NCBI RefSeq assembly: GCF_913058035.1
Contig: NZ_CAJXPA010000004.1
Location: 1 to 64,000, forward strand
Direction of reading: 5' to 3'
DNA length: 64,000 nucleotides
Source: an uncultured Paraglaciecola sp.
GTDB taxonomy: Bacteria > Pseudomonadota > Gammaproteobacteria > Enterobacterales > Alteromonadaceae
Within the stretch, counting starts at the first letter, position 1, and each line of letters begins with the position of its first letter. The notes beneath the pieces were generated by a model that saw only the letters and a program-made list of their open reading frames with translations, ran no database searches and had not been told where the DNA came from. Positions 42,836-54,243 of this stretch are shown here, in pieces. The position numbers and the translations under genes were made by a program.

Positions 42836-44077
42836 CTAGGCTTTAGATTCTGGAAAGTGAGGAGATATTGACCGGCGAACACCATTTCCCCAAAGAATAG
42901 CTTTATTAAATAAGCTATGTAGAAGCTTTTGATCAATTTCAAGAATTTTTGAAATTCTGATTACTTTTAGCCAATTACCACTTTCAAATGCTTTAACTAA
43001 GGACAAATACATAGATAAATCGTTTTGGCCACCACATAGAGCTTCCTTAACCTCGTCAGCTATAGGCAATTTCTCAACCAAGAATTCCATTTTTTGATCA
43101 AGTAAGGCATCCAGCATTGAAAACAAACCTACTAAAAATGCGACAGGAGGGTTAGTACCGATGGAGTTTTCAGAACCTAATAAATCACAAAATTTTGCTC
43201 GAACTAACGATAGGTGAAGTAACTCTAAAGGTTTATTGTCAGATAAATTAGCCAAGGCGAGTAAAGCGATAAACTTCTTAATCTCTACCTCACCCATATA
43301 ATTAAGAGCATGTCGTAATGAAGTTATTTTGTAACGCTTATTTATAGTGGGGTTATTAATAAATCGCAACAGCATGTAAGACAAACCAACATCATGCTCA
43401 ACAACACTATTAATACTCTCTATATCGAATGACTCACTAGAACTTGCACCCATTAATTCTACTAAAGTAAGTTTGGATGTAAGTAAATTTTTATTAGATA
43501 CTGATTCCGGCTTAGCAAAGAAATATCCTTGAAAATAATCAAAGCCCACATCTTTATAAATACTAAAACTGTCTTGCGTGTCGACTTGATCTGCAATCAA
43601 TTGCACATTTGCATCCATAATACGGTTGACGTTTGTCGCTAAAAATTCCAAATTTTCATGATTAGTATTAAATTTAAGCATATCAATAAAAGGCAAAAAA
43701 TCGTTCCAATTTGGTTTCAGGTTGCATTCTTCTAAAGCGACTTTATAACCCATTTTTTTTACATGTTTGCACATATCCAAAAGGCTACTGGCGTCGCTTC
43801 TTCCAGCGACTAATTCTACCACCACATTCTCTGGATCAAGAGAAGCAGGCAAACCGCTCATTAGTGTTTCAGATTGGAAATTGATAAAAGATTTTTTACT
43901 GCAAGAGATATCATCTAAATGAAGTGTTTGATAATTTTTAGCGATAAGTTTACTCGTTTGCTCATCTCTTTCTTCACTAGGATAACAATTATTTTTACCA
44001 TCTCTAAAAAAAAGCTCGTAGGCAAAAACTTGCTTATCCCTATCTAATATTGGTTGGCGGGCTATAAATGCAAACAT
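42836..44077 (-). CDS. EAL-HDOD (YuxH-type) signalling protein, degenerate EAL
   Basis: FIARQPILDRDKQVFAYELFFRDG; HDOD region LRHALNYMGEVEIKKFIALLALANL; EAL acidic motif replaced (ALEECNLKP). Confidence 0.88.
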   Translation of the reverse strand: MFAFIARQPILDRDKQVFAYELFFRDGKNNCYPSEERDEQTSKLIAKNYQTLHLDDISCSKKSFINFQSETLMSGLPASLDPENVVVELVAGRSDASSLLDMCKHVKKMGYKVALEECNLKPNWNDFLPFIDMLKFNTNHENLEFLATNVNRIMDANVQLIADQVDTQDSFSIYKDVGFDYFQGYFFAKPESVSNKNLLTSKLTLVELMGASSSESFDIESINSVVEHDVGLSYMLLRFINNPTINKRYKITSLRHALNYMGEVEIKKFIALLALANLSDNKPLELLHLSLVRAKFCDLLGSENSIGTNPPVAFLVGLFSMLDALLDQKMEFLVEKLPIADEVKEALCGGQNDLSMYLSLVKAFESGNWLKVIRISKILEIDQKLLHSLFNKAILWGNGVRRSISPHFPESKA

Positions 44078-44236
44078 GTCTATCCTGTTTGTGTATATTT
44101 ATTATGGCGGTTTTTCGGGTCGATAATATCAGACCACGCGCATCAATTAACATGTTTTAAATGCCACTTTCAAGCCATCATAGCATTAAAAAAAAGGGCT
44201 TGAATACACCTCTGTTTATTTGGGTTAACCTTGAAA

Positions 44237-45457
44237 TTAGTCCCTCACCGATTGTCTCATTGCGACACCCCATTTTAACGATTCATTATAAAAAGCTTGA
44301 GTCATTTTCAAGTCGAGTGATAATTCACTTGAAATGGTAGCAATGCCTTTCCAATAGCCACTTTCAAATGCTCTAATTAAAGCTAAAAATTGTCTTAGTT
44401 CGTTTTCACGACCACACAGGGCCGCCTTTATATTTTCGCCAATAGGCAATTTTTCAACGATATCCTCCATAGGTTGATCAAGTAATGCGTCTAAAAGCGA
44501 AAATAGTCCTACTAAAAAACCCGTAGGGGGGTTCTTATTCATTGATTTTGCCTGTCCGATTAAGTCACAAAATTTAGCTCTGACCAATGATAAGTGAATG
44601 AGCTCGACTGGTTTATTGTCACCTAAATTTGCCAGTGCTAGTAGTGCAATAAATTTTTTAACTTCTATCTGACCCATGTAATTCAATGCATGACGCAAGT
44701 CACTAATTTCATTATATTTATTGACAAGGGGATTATTAATAAATCGCAACAACTTGTATGACAAAGACACATCACGCTGAATAATATTGCTAATTTTATC
44801 AAGCTCAAAATCTTCTGAAGTGCTCGCAGCTATTAGTTCAATCAATGATAACTTAGAAGTAGGCAGTTTTTTTTGTTTTATAACTTCTGGTTTAGCAAAA
44901 AAGTATCCCTGAAAATAGTCGAATCCCATGTCTCGATATTTTTCAAATTCTTGCAAAGTCTCAATTTTTTCAGCAATTAATTTAATGTTAGAACCCAGGT
45001 ACTTACCAATATTATCGATAAGTACTTGTTCATCACACTCAACAATGTCTACTTTAATAATATCGGTATAAGGTAAGAGTACATCCCACATTGGGTCAAA
45101 ATCATGATCATCTAAGGCTATTTTATAACCTAACTCTTTAATGTTTGCACAAGCTTGAACTAGTTCAGCGGTAGGTTTAACTGTCTCTACCACTTCAATT
45201 ACTACTTTTTTTGGGTCAAGCGAAGTTGGAAAACGGTGCAAAAGTGTGTCTTGATGAAAATTGATAAAAACGGGTTTGCCCGCGGAAATGTCTTCTAAAC
45301 CAAGATCTAAGTGACTATCCGTTAAAATTTTTGATGTTGCTTCGTCTGGAGGAATATTTGGGAAACAATTATTTTCGCCGTCTCTAAATAATAACTCGTA
45401 GGCGTACAATTCCTTGTTTTTATTCAATATTGCTTGTCGCGCTATATATGTAAACAT
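44237..45457 (-). CDS. EAL-HDOD (YuxH-type) signalling protein
   Basis: YIARQAILNKNKELYAYELLFRDG; VVIEVVET; ALDDHDF; HDOD LRHALNYMGQIEVKKFIALLALANL; paralog of 42836-44077. Confidence 0.9.
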   Translation of the reverse strand: MFTYIARQAILNKNKELYAYELLFRDGENNCFPNIPPDEATSKILTDSHLDLGLEDISAGKPVFINFHQDTLLHRFPTSLDPKKVVIEVVETVKPTAELVQACANIKELGYKIALDDHDFDPMWDVLLPYTDIIKVDIVECDEQVLIDNIGKYLGSNIKLIAEKIETLQEFEKYRDMGFDYFQGYFFAKPEVIKQKKLPTSKLSLIELIAASTSEDFELDKISNIIQRDVSLSYKLLRFINNPLVNKYNEISDLRHALNYMGQIEVKKFIALLALANLGDNKPVELIHLSLVRAKFCDLIGQAKSMNKNPPTGFLVGLFSLLDALLDQPMEDIVEKLPIGENIKAALCGRENELRQFLALIRAFESGYWKGIATISSELSLDLKMTQAFYNESLKWGVAMRQSVRD

Positions 45458-45748
45458 CGATTATTCATCTTTCCAAAATTACTGTTTAATGGTAAACATT
45501 GATCTGATACATACCATAACACCGTAATTATAATATTCCTAAAAGGTACTCTCTTAGCACATGTATTCTTGTTTTGAAGGTTAAAATATATATTTATGAG
45601 CTGATAAGTGAATTTTTTGAATTTTTTTAGAAGTTAACGGTCTATTTAGTCAATAACAGATAACTCCAGAATTAATGGAACGAAATTAGGTCGCAGAGTA
45701 GTAGTTTTTTTGCTAGAATCGCGAGCTAAAATGTAATACGAGGTAACT

Positions 45749-46603
45749 ATGAGTACAGATTTACGCGCATTGACATTGACCGTCCCGCAGACGGGAAGTA
45801 TCGAGACTTACATACAAGCTGTAAGTAGCATTAAGATGCTCTCAGCACAGGACGAGCGTGGCCTAGCTGAGCGCTTACAACAGGATGGCGACTTACAAGC
45901 CGCTAGGAAGCTTATTATGTCTCACTTACGCTTTGTGGTGCATATTGCGAAATCATATTCTGGGTATGGTTTACCTCAGGCTGATTTAATTCAGGAAGGT
46001 AACATTGGCTTAATGAAGGCGGTTAAACGCTTCGACCCAACGGTTGGTGTTCGCTTAGTTTCATTTGCTGTGCACTGGATAAAAGCCGAAATACATGAAT
46101 TTGTATTAAAGAACTGGCGGATCGTTAAAGTTGCTACCACCAAAGCTCAACGTAAGTTGTTTTTTAACCTTCGCAAAAACAAGAAACGTCTTGGTTGGTT
46201 CACTCATGCAGAGGTACAAAAAGTTGCTGAGGACTTAGGTGTAAGCCCAAAAGAAGTATTACAAATGGAAGCTCGTATGAGCAGTCATGACCAAGCCTTT
46301 GATTTGTCTGCTGATGACGACGAAAGTGGCAGCTTTGCACCAGTCCAATTTCTTGAAGATAAAACAACAGATGTAGAGTCTGACGTTATCAATGCTGATA
46401 CAAATTCAAGTGCGTCAGGAAAACTGCATGCTGCGCTTAGAACACTTGACGACCGCAGCCAATATATTATCCAAACTCGCTGGTTATCTGATGACAAGAC
46501 CACATTGCAAGACTTAGCGGACAAATATCGAGTATCTGCAGAACGTGTGCGCCAGATTGAAAAGAACGCGATGAAAAAACTTCAAAACGCGATGGTAACT
46601 TAA
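45749..46603 (+). CDS. rpoH: RNA polymerase sigma-32 factor RpoH
   Basis: [43 protein letters not shown], RpoH-box-like [17 protein letters not shown]. Confidence 0.97.
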   Translation: MSTDLRALTLTVPQTGSIETYIQAVSSIKMLSAQDERGLAERLQQDGDLQAARKLIMSHLRFVVHIAKSYSGYGLPQADLIQEGNIGLMKAVKRFDPTVGVRLVSFAVHWIKAEIHEFVLKNWRIVKVATTKAQRKLFFNLRKNKKRLGWFTHAEVQKVAEDLGVSPKEVLQMEARMSSHDQAFDLSADDDESGSFAPVQFLEDKTTDVESDVINADTNSSASGKLHAALRTLDDRSQYIIQTRWLSDDKTTLQDLADKYRVSAERVRQIEKNAMKKLQNAMVT

Positions 46604-46626
46604 CCGAGATTCACCTACTTTGCATC

Positions 46627-46657
46627 CAAAAAAAAGCGTGAGTTACACGCTTCTTTT
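46627..46657 (+). terminator. Putative intrinsic terminator of rpoH
   Basis: AAGCGTG agtta CACGCTT CTTTT. Confidence 0.7.
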
Positions 46658-46671
46658 ATGCTGAAACTCAC

Positions 46672-47583
46672 TTATTTTTCGTTTTTGATATTGGGTATCA
46701 CCCAAAATACTCCAGAAAATTCAGCCACTGGGTTATCACCATCTAGAATAGCGACATTCAGCTTAATATTACATTTTTTATCTTTAGCCAGAAGGTCAAA
46801 ATTACCATTCAATGACTCAATATTGCACAAGGCTCTAGGCTGCATGGTGATGGGTTTGTGGTAATGAATATTGCCGTCCCCCAGCACAATTTCACCATCT
46901 AGCCCTTTTTCTTTTAATTGTAAAAAAATCATTCCCCAACCGGTCAAAGTTGCCAGAGAAAAAATGCTGCCCGCAAACATAGTGCCATGTAAATTTATAT
47001 TTTTGTTCAAAGACGCCCGAGTCTCTAGTGTTCGCCCAGTATATTGATGTAACTTTATCCCCATCTGTTTACTAATAGGAATAGTTTCATGCCAAGTACT
47101 TTCTAATAACTTACACCACTTGGGATGCAACAAAATACTACTGGGATCAGTTAGTTTTTTTACCATTTGCTGGCGTTGCTGTTCTCCTAGTTCTTTGGGT
47201 GCTCCACTTTGATCTATAAATCCCAAGCTGGTAAATAGTGCAATAGACGCCTGAGTACTATTGGTCACAATACGGATAGCCCCCTCTGCTCTGGCTACTG
47301 CTTCTAATGAGGCGACTAACATTTTCGCCAAGCCTTTGCCTTGGGAAGCCTTTTCAACAGCAACATGCCGTACTTGAGCTTCTTCTGCAGAATTCATATG
47401 GACTCTTCCAACCGCGACCACTTCGCCATTGAGGTTACGGATCATACGATGTTGACTGACTTGCTCGTATTCATCTTTTTCGGAACCTAATGGATACTTC
47501 CAAGGTTCACGTAACATTTTCCAACGACACATAAAATAGTCGTCAAAGTCTTGTTCACTAATAGGTATATCAATTTTATACAT
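46672..47583 (-). CDS. GNAT acetyltransferase fused to YiiD-type hotdog thioesterase
   Basis: N-terminal GNAT (VRHVAVEKASQGKGLAKMLVASLEAVARAEG), C-terminal hotdog (NLHGTMFAGSIFSLATLTGWGMIFLQL). Confidence 0.85.
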   Translation of the reverse strand: MYKIDIPISEQDFDDYFMCRWKMLREPWKYPLGSEKDEYEQVSQHRMIRNLNGEVVAVGRVHMNSAEEAQVRHVAVEKASQGKGLAKMLVASLEAVARAEGAIRIVTNSTQASIALFTSLGFIDQSGAPKELGEQQRQQMVKKLTDPSSILLHPKWCKLLESTWHETIPISKQMGIKLHQYTGRTLETRASLNKNINLHGTMFAGSIFSLATLTGWGMIFLQLKEKGLDGEIVLGDGNIHYHKPITMQPRALCNIESLNGNFDLLAKDKKCNIKLNVAILDGDNPVAEFSGVFWVIPNIKNEK

Positions 47584-47682
47584 CTAACACAGGGATCCTA
47601 TATTTCTCACACATCGAAAACTGAGCGATCTAAACGCAAAACCGTACTGGTTATTAAAACGTATAAAACAAATTGCAGCAAA

Positions 47683-48120
47683 CTATACTTTAAGTTGAAA
47701 AGTGACAGGCCCATCATTCACCAGCGAGACTTGCATATCGGCACCAAATTCACCACTTTGGCAACACAAACCTTCGAGAACACAACATTTGATAAAATAA
47801 TCATAAAGTTCTTGTCCTAATTGAGGGGAAGCAGCAGAAGAAAAGCTGGGACGGTTACCGCTTTGTGTATTTGCCACTAAAGTAAATTGTGAAACAACTA
47901 ACAATTCACCTTTTACTTGTTGTAAATTAAGATTCATCTTGCCATCGTGATCAGAGAAGATTCGATAGTTCATTACTTTTTGACTTAACTTTTTCGTCTT
48001 AAGTTTGTCATCGTCTTTTTCAACCCCCAGCAAAACTAATATACCGTGTTTAATTTCGCCAACATTTTTGCCAGCAACCTCTACCTTTGCATATCTTACT
48101 CGTTGAATTAAGCCAATCAC
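47683..48120 (-). CDS. dtd: D-aminoacyl-tRNA deacylase
   Basis: [53 protein letters not shown]. Confidence 0.96.
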   Translation of the reverse strand: MIGLIQRVRYAKVEVAGKNVGEIKHGILVLLGVEKDDDKLKTKKLSQKVMNYRIFSDHDGKMNLNLQQVKGELLVVSQFTLVANTQSGNRPSFSSAASPQLGQELYDYFIKCCVLEGLCCQSGEFGADMQVSLVNDGPVTFQLKV

Positions 48121-49085
48121 GGTTGGTCGTCTAAGAATTTAGCCATCGCTTGGCTAGCCGAACATAACGCTTGAGTAATTAACTTTTCTCCTGCGCTGTG
48201 ACCTGACTTAGGAACTATAGTCAACCGGCTGTTTAGCCAATTTTGGTTTAAAGAATACGCCGCTTCAATTTTACACACACAATCGTAACGACCATGTATA
48301 ATACTGACAGGTAAATGCTGAATTTTTTTTATGTTTTGTAAAATATAGTTTTCAGGAATAAAACAATGATGCTTGATGTAATGGCACTCTAAAATAGCTA
48401 AACTAACTGCTCGTTGTATATCTGAAACTAATTGGTTTTCATCAAGCATACTGTGCAGGCGACTTATCCGGGTTTCCCATAAACACCACGCTTTAATCGC
48501 TGCCATTTTTCGTACTTTATTATTGCTAGTGAATATCTGATAATATGCATCAATTATTGACACATCCAAAGGCCTACCTTCAATTGGCTTTAAGAAGTCC
48601 TGATAATATTCTGGGAAAAGCTGTGCAGCACCACCTGAAGACTCTAGGTACCAAGTGTAGTCCTGCTCTCGTGCTAGAAAGATCCCACGTAAGATGAGTC
48701 CTGTAACACTTTTAGGCTGACGAATAGCAACTAATAAAGCCAACGTTGACCCCCAAGAACCACCAAATAATACCCATTTTTCAATATTAAGATGTTGCTG
48801 AATCAACAGCACATCGTCAACCAAAGTATGACTATTATTATTTTCAAGCTCCCCAAAAGGAGTGGATTTACCGCATCCTCTTTGGTCAAAACCAATTATC
48901 CAATATTTATCGGGATCAAAAAAGCGGCGATAATCTTTCCCAATTCCAGCCCCTGGACCACCGTGCAAGTAAAGTACGGGGATGCCTCTAGGGTTACCGG
49001 TTTGTTCGATATATAATGAACATCCATTGGTTACCACTAACATTTCTGATGAAAATGCTTGAATGTCGGGAAAAAGTTGAGTCAT
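48117..49085 (-). CDS. pip: Proline iminopeptidase (alpha/beta hydrolase)
   Basis: [65 protein letters not shown]. Confidence 0.92.
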   Translation of the reverse strand: MTQLFPDIQAFSSEMLVVTNGCSLYIEQTGNPRGIPVLYLHGGPGAGIGKDYRRFFDPDKYWIIGFDQRGCGKSTPFGELENNNSHTLVDDVLLIQQHLNIEKWVLFGGSWGSTLALLVAIRQPKSVTGLILRGIFLAREQDYTWYLESSGGAAQLFPEYYQDFLKPIEGRPLDVSIIDAYYQIFTSNNKVRKMAAIKAWCLWETRISRLHSMLDENQLVSDIQRAVSLAILECHYIKHHCFIPENYILQNIKKIQHLPVSIIHGRYDCVCKIEAAYSLNQNWLNSRLTIVPKSGHSAGEKLITQALCSASQAMAKFLDDQP

Positions 49086-49175
49086 ACGAATTTACATATC
49101 CCATTTGTTAATTGTTCTGTAATGCTTTAATTTAATACTTAAGCACATGAAAAGTTATTTTAACGGAGAGACAAT

Positions 49176-49403
49176 ATGTCAGGACAAGGTTCAGGTGGCA
49201 ACGTATTAGCCGCCATATGTAGTTTTTTTATTCCTGGATTGGGGCAACTCGTTCAAGGCAGAATTTTAGCAGCTATCATTTTCTTCATTTTGGTCAGCGT
49301 TAATTATTCACTTGCAGCCACTGGGATTTTGTTTTTTATGGCCGTCTTTGGTTTTATTTTCCATCTATGGGCAATCATTGATGCCGCTCGATATAGAAGG
49401 TAA
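49176..49403 (+). CDS. Small integral membrane protein
   Basis: 75 aa, two TM helices (ICSFFIPGLGQLVQGRILAAIIFFILVSVNY), good RBS (GGAGAG) upstream. Confidence 0.75.
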   Translation: MSGQGSGGNVLAAICSFFIPGLGQLVQGRILAAIIFFILVSVNYSLAATGILFFMAVFGFIFHLWAIIDAARYRR

Positions 49404-49405
49404 AC

Positions 49406-50044
49406 ATGAAAAAACTAATCTTAGTAACATTAGTTGTTTTATTATCAGGATGTCAAAGCGCTTATTACGCTGCATGGGAAAAAGTAGGCGTTGAAAAACG
49501 CGATATTTTAATCGACAGAGTAGAAGATGCTAAAGAATCCCAAGAAGATGCTCAGCTGCAATTTAGCTCGGCATTGGATGAATTTAGTCAGTTAATCAAT
49601 TTTAATGGTGGTGAATTACAAGGTATTTATGAGCAGCTTAAAGATCAATTTGAAGCCAGTGAAGACTCTGCAGCCTCGGTAACAGCTCGAATTGATAAGG
49701 TCGAAAGTGTTGCAGAGGCACTATTCGATGAATGGCAGCAAGAACTGCAAAAATACACCAATGCAACACTCAAACGAGATAGCCAACGTAAACTAAAAGA
49801 CACCCAACGCCGATACCAATCATTGCTTAATGCAATGCGCAAAGCAGAAAGCAAAATGGACCCCGTATTATCGGCTTTAAGTGATAATGTGTTGTATTTA
49901 AAACACAACCTTAACGCCAGTGCTATAGGTGCATTGCATGGCGAGTTTAACGGAGTTAAGAAAGAGATAAATCGGTTGGTATCAGAAATGAACAAAGCCA
50001 TTGCTGAATCAAATAGTTTTATTTCCAGTATGAAAAGCCAGTAA
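49406..50044 (+). CDS. DUF2959 lipoprotein
   Basis: Lipobox LLSGCQSAYYAAWEKVGVEKRDILIDRVEDAKESQEDAQLQFSSALDEF, typical of DUF2959. Confidence 0.85.
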   Translation: MKKLILVTLVVLLSGCQSAYYAAWEKVGVEKRDILIDRVEDAKESQEDAQLQFSSALDEFSQLINFNGGELQGIYEQLKDQFEASEDSAASVTARIDKVESVAEALFDEWQQELQKYTNATLKRDSQRKLKDTQRRYQSLLNAMRKAESKMDPVLSALSDNVLYLKHNLNASAIGALHGEFNGVKKEINRLVSEMNKAIAESNSFISSMKSQ

Positions 50045-50072
50045 TTTATTTAACTAGAATGCGGCATAAAGT

Positions 50073-50972
50073 TTATGATGACGGACTAAGTTCGTCGTCA
50101 TTTTCTGTAAAAATGTCTTCTGCCTCGTCGTGTAAGAACATTTCTAATACATGCGTCACTTCTGCTCCAATCAACACCACTACCCATGACAAATATATCC
50201 AAACAAATAAAATAGGTATCACCGCTAACGCACCGTAAATCAGCTGATATGACGGGAAACTAGTGACGTATAAAGCAAATGCTTTTTTACTGGTTTCAAA
50301 TAAAAGCGCCGCCACTAATGCCCCAAATGCGGCATGTTTTGGGTCTATTTTTTTATTGGGTACTAACATATAAATCAGAAAGAACGCGCTAATAGAAGTG
50401 ATAAAAGGCAATGTTTTGAGCAACACAGTTGTTAGCCCAGGCGTAAATTCTTCTGCGTAATTAGCCAAACCAATTAAGTAAGAACTCATAATGACACTCG
50501 AACCCATCAAAAGTGGTCCCAACGTCAACACCATCCAATAAATAGCAAAGGTAAAAATAAGTGGTCGTTCATTTTGAGACTGCCAAATACTGTTTAAAGT
50601 TTTATCAATATTCGATATCAACATTAAAGCAACAATGACCAAAGACAATATTCCCACCGCCCCCATTCCTGAAGCATTACTAACGAACTCGGTCATGTAA
50701 GTTTGTACTTGATTACCAGCGGTAGGCACAAAACTATTAAAAATCAGCGTCTCTAAATCGCCTCTCGCTTCTGCAAAAGCTGGAAACGCTGATAAAATAG
50801 TAAAAAACACCATGATAAAAGGGACCAAGGACAACAAAGATACGAAGGCCAAATGCCCCGCTGATACCGTTATTTTGTCTTGTTTACAATGAGAAACGAA
50901 CAACAATAAAAATCCTTTTATTGTTACCAGGCATTGTTGAAAACTTGGTATCTGAAATGATGGCAGCAGCAT
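50073..50972 (-). CDS. YihY/BrkB family inner membrane protein
   Basis: Multiple TM, SAGHLAFVSLLSLVPFIMVFFTILSAFP, WIYLSWVVVLIGAEVTHVLE. Confidence 0.9.
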   Translation of the reverse strand: MLLPSFQIPSFQQCLVTIKGFLLLFVSHCKQDKITVSAGHLAFVSLLSLVPFIMVFFTILSAFPAFAEARGDLETLIFNSFVPTAGNQVQTYMTEFVSNASGMGAVGILSLVIVALMLISNIDKTLNSIWQSQNERPLIFTFAIYWMVLTLGPLLMGSSVIMSSYLIGLANYAEEFTPGLTTVLLKTLPFITSISAFFLIYMLVPNKKIDPKHAAFGALVAALLFETSKKAFALYVTSFPSYQLIYGALAVIPILFVWIYLSWVVVLIGAEVTHVLEMFLHDEAEDIFTENDDELSPSS

Positions 50973-51007
50973 TGTTTTTTTATGACCTAATTATCGACCT
51001 ATTAGCC

Positions 51008-51927
<920 letters not shown>

Positions 51928-51939
51928 AAAATAAGCTTT

Positions 51940-51971
51940 GAACGTAAAGCCGTCAAGATGTTTAGCAGTCT
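51940..51971. promoter_or_regulatory. MetJ operator cluster 2 (three, possibly four tandem met boxes)
   Basis: GAACGTAA AGCCGTCA AGATGTTT AGCAGTCT in 8-bp register; last three are each 6/8 to AGACGTCT. Confidence 0.75.
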
Positions 51972-52034
51972 ATCATTGACCTTTTGCTAGTAATGGTTAG
52001 AATTTCAGTGCATAAGAAAGATTAAAGATAAAAA

Positions 52035-52364
52035 ATGGCTAATTTAACAAAATGGAACGGTGAATACATTCACCCATACGCAGAGCACGGTAAAAAAAGT
52101 GAGATGGTGAAAAAAGTCACTGTGTCTATTCCGCTTAAAGTTTTAAAAGTACTTACTGACGAGCGAACTCGTCGACAGGTAAACAATTTACGGCATGCCA
52201 CTAATTCTGAATTATTGTGTGAAGCATTTTTACATGCTTTTACTGGGCAGCCTTTGCCCGATGACGAAGATCTAGGAAAAGACAATACCCAAATCATTCC
52301 CAAGGAAGCCATGAAACTCATGCAAGAGATGGAGTTATCTAAAAAACTTCCAGACAAAGAGTAA
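52035..52364 (+). CDS. metJ: Methionine repressor MetJ
   Basis: [69 protein letters not shown]. Confidence 0.98.
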   Translation: MANLTKWNGEYIHPYAEHGKKSEMVKKVTVSIPLKVLKVLTDERTRRQVNNLRHATNSELLCEAFLHAFTGQPLPDDEDLGKDNTQIIPKEAMKLMQEMELSKKLPDKE

Positions 52365-52437
52365 AGGTTGGAACGTGTTCGGCTCACCGGTAGAAATCAT
52401 TCACTTGCCTAGTGATTTTACTAGTTAGTCGACCACA

Positions 52438-53115
52438 CTAAACATAATCATATTTTCCGCCTTTTTCTAAAGCGGCTTGATAAGCAGGTCTTGCATGTAC
52501 TTTATCAACAAAATTAGTGATATTTGGGAAATTTTTTCCGTTGCCTCGAGCCACTGCAGCTTCAAGTGGGAAACTCATTTGTATATCTGCACCTGATAAT
52601 TCTTCACCTGCAAACCAAGCATTATGGGCTAAATGGCTTTCAATATAGTCCATGTTCTTGGCGATAATCGGCCCATAATAAGCAGCCATTAATTTATCAA
52701 CAATTTTGTTAGCAATCGCCTTAACAAAAAATGGTTTGGCATTGGTCCGTACTCTATCCAGCACCAATTTAGCCACTAAAGGAGGCATTAACGTGCCTTC
52801 AGAAAAATGTAGCCAGTATGTATATTGCCTATGAACCTCGCAACCACGCTGCGGATCTACGAGTTGACCCACACTTGTTTTGTGGTATGTACCGACTAAA
52901 TATTCGATTATGGCACCGGATTCGGCTACAGTGATTTCGCCATCCGTAAGGATTGGGGATTTACCTAAAGGGTGCATTAATGTCAACGTGTTAGGCGCTA
53001 GATTAGTTACACTATCTCTTTGATAATGCTTGACTTCGTATTCAAGGTTAAGCTCTTCTAACAACCATAAAATACGTTGTGAACGAGAATTATTTAAGTG
53101 ATGAAGTATTATCAT
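52438..53115 (-). CDS. Glutathione S-transferase family protein
   Basis: MIILHHLNNSRSQRILWLLEELNLEYEVKHYQR, LGKSPILTDGEITVAESGAIIEYL. Confidence 0.92.
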   Translation of the reverse strand: MIILHHLNNSRSQRILWLLEELNLEYEVKHYQRDSVTNLAPNTLTLMHPLGKSPILTDGEITVAESGAIIEYLVGTYHKTSVGQLVDPQRGCEVHRQYTYWLHFSEGTLMPPLVAKLVLDRVRTNAKPFFVKAIANKIVDKLMAAYYGPIIAKNMDYIESHLAHNAWFAGEELSGADIQMSFPLEAAVARGNGKNFPNITNFVDKVHARPAYQAALEKGGKYDYV

Positions 53116-53206
53116 ATGGGTTCCTTAGTAAGTGATTTTTAGAGGTTTTATACGCACCGACATTGACTTAGACCACTGTAGTTTGTATATCTGTGTGTAT
53201 CGTAGG

Positions 53207-53788
53207 TTAACGCCTCAAACCCAATCGCTCGCCTGCCTCTATGACCTGCTCTTTCACCCATTGCCATAATTGTGGGTTAGCTTTTTCAATCACAGAATTT
53301 TTGAGCAATATTTGACTCACAGATACGTCATTATCAACCCAACTTTGACAGCCATTATGTAAGTTTTGTATCACCGGCATTAATCTGTCTATTGCCTTAG
53401 CAAATTGCGACTCAGGTGTTTGTGCCATTTCAAATTCAATCCATAGCTTGAGATACGCTTGTGCTTGTTCGCTGGGTAAAATAGCAAAGATTCTTTGCGC
53501 CGATATCAACTCATTATCATAGTCATCATGATTAGCGTCATAAGCGAACTTATCACCTGTATCGATTTCTACTATGTCGTGCAACAACAACATAGTGACA
53601 ACAGTTAATGGATCAGGGTTTTGCCCTGAGTAGGGCAGTAGTGTCAAAGCCAACAAAGCAATTTGCCAGCTATGTTCAGCGCTATTTTCATAACGTGACA
53701 AACCAACAGGCTTAATCTTACGTTGAATATTTTTTAATTTTTCGATTTCGACAATAAATTTAGTAATGGCTTGAAAATTTTCAGTCAT
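53207..53788 (-). CDS. HD-domain hydrolase (YfbR-like/HDDC2-type)
   Basis: YENSAEHSWQIALLALTL...LLLHDIVEIDTGD. Confidence 0.88.
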   Translation of the reverse strand: MTENFQAITKFIVEIEKLKNIQRKIKPVGLSRYENSAEHSWQIALLALTLLPYSGQNPDPLTVVTMLLLHDIVEIDTGDKFAYDANHDDYDNELISAQRIFAILPSEQAQAYLKLWIEFEMAQTPESQFAKAIDRLMPVIQNLHNGCQSWVDNDVSVSQILLKNSVIEKANPQLWQWVKEQVIEAGERLGLRR

Positions 53789-53850
53789 TTATTACTCGTT
53801 GAAGTAGAGGTAGTGACAATGATTAGAAAAACTACGTTATACAAGATCAC

Positions 53851-54177
53851 TTATTTTCCAGCCGGATCTAAACTCGCATAATATGCAGATAAATTAATAA
53901 TATCAGTATCACTTAAACCCGAAGCCATGGCAGACATAACCATATTTTTGCGCTCTCCATCACGAAATGCTTTTATCTGCAAAACCAAATACTGCTCTTT
54001 TTGCCCAGCTAAGTTAGGATACATAGGGATCATAGAAATCCCATTATTGCCATGGCATGCTGCACAAGTGACAGATTTAGCTTTACCCATATTAATATCT
54101 GCTGCAAATACTGGTTGAGAAACAAGCCCGGTTGTAGCAAAAACGATGCTTAATAAGTTGATATGATTTTTTTTCAT
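53851..54177 (-). CDS. Class I cytochrome c
   Basis: Signal peptide, CAACHG haem site, [49 protein letters not shown]. Confidence 0.93.
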   Translation of the reverse strand: MKKNHINLLSIVFATTGLVSQPVFAADINMGKAKSVTCAACHGNNGISMIPMYPNLAGQKEQYLVLQIKAFRDGERKNMVMSAMASGLSDTDIINLSAYYASLDPAGK

Positions 54178-54243
54178 GGTCGACTCCTTCTGTTAGACCC
54201 AAAGGTGTGAGTAAATAATAAGTGTTATAAAAAAGCATTTTGT

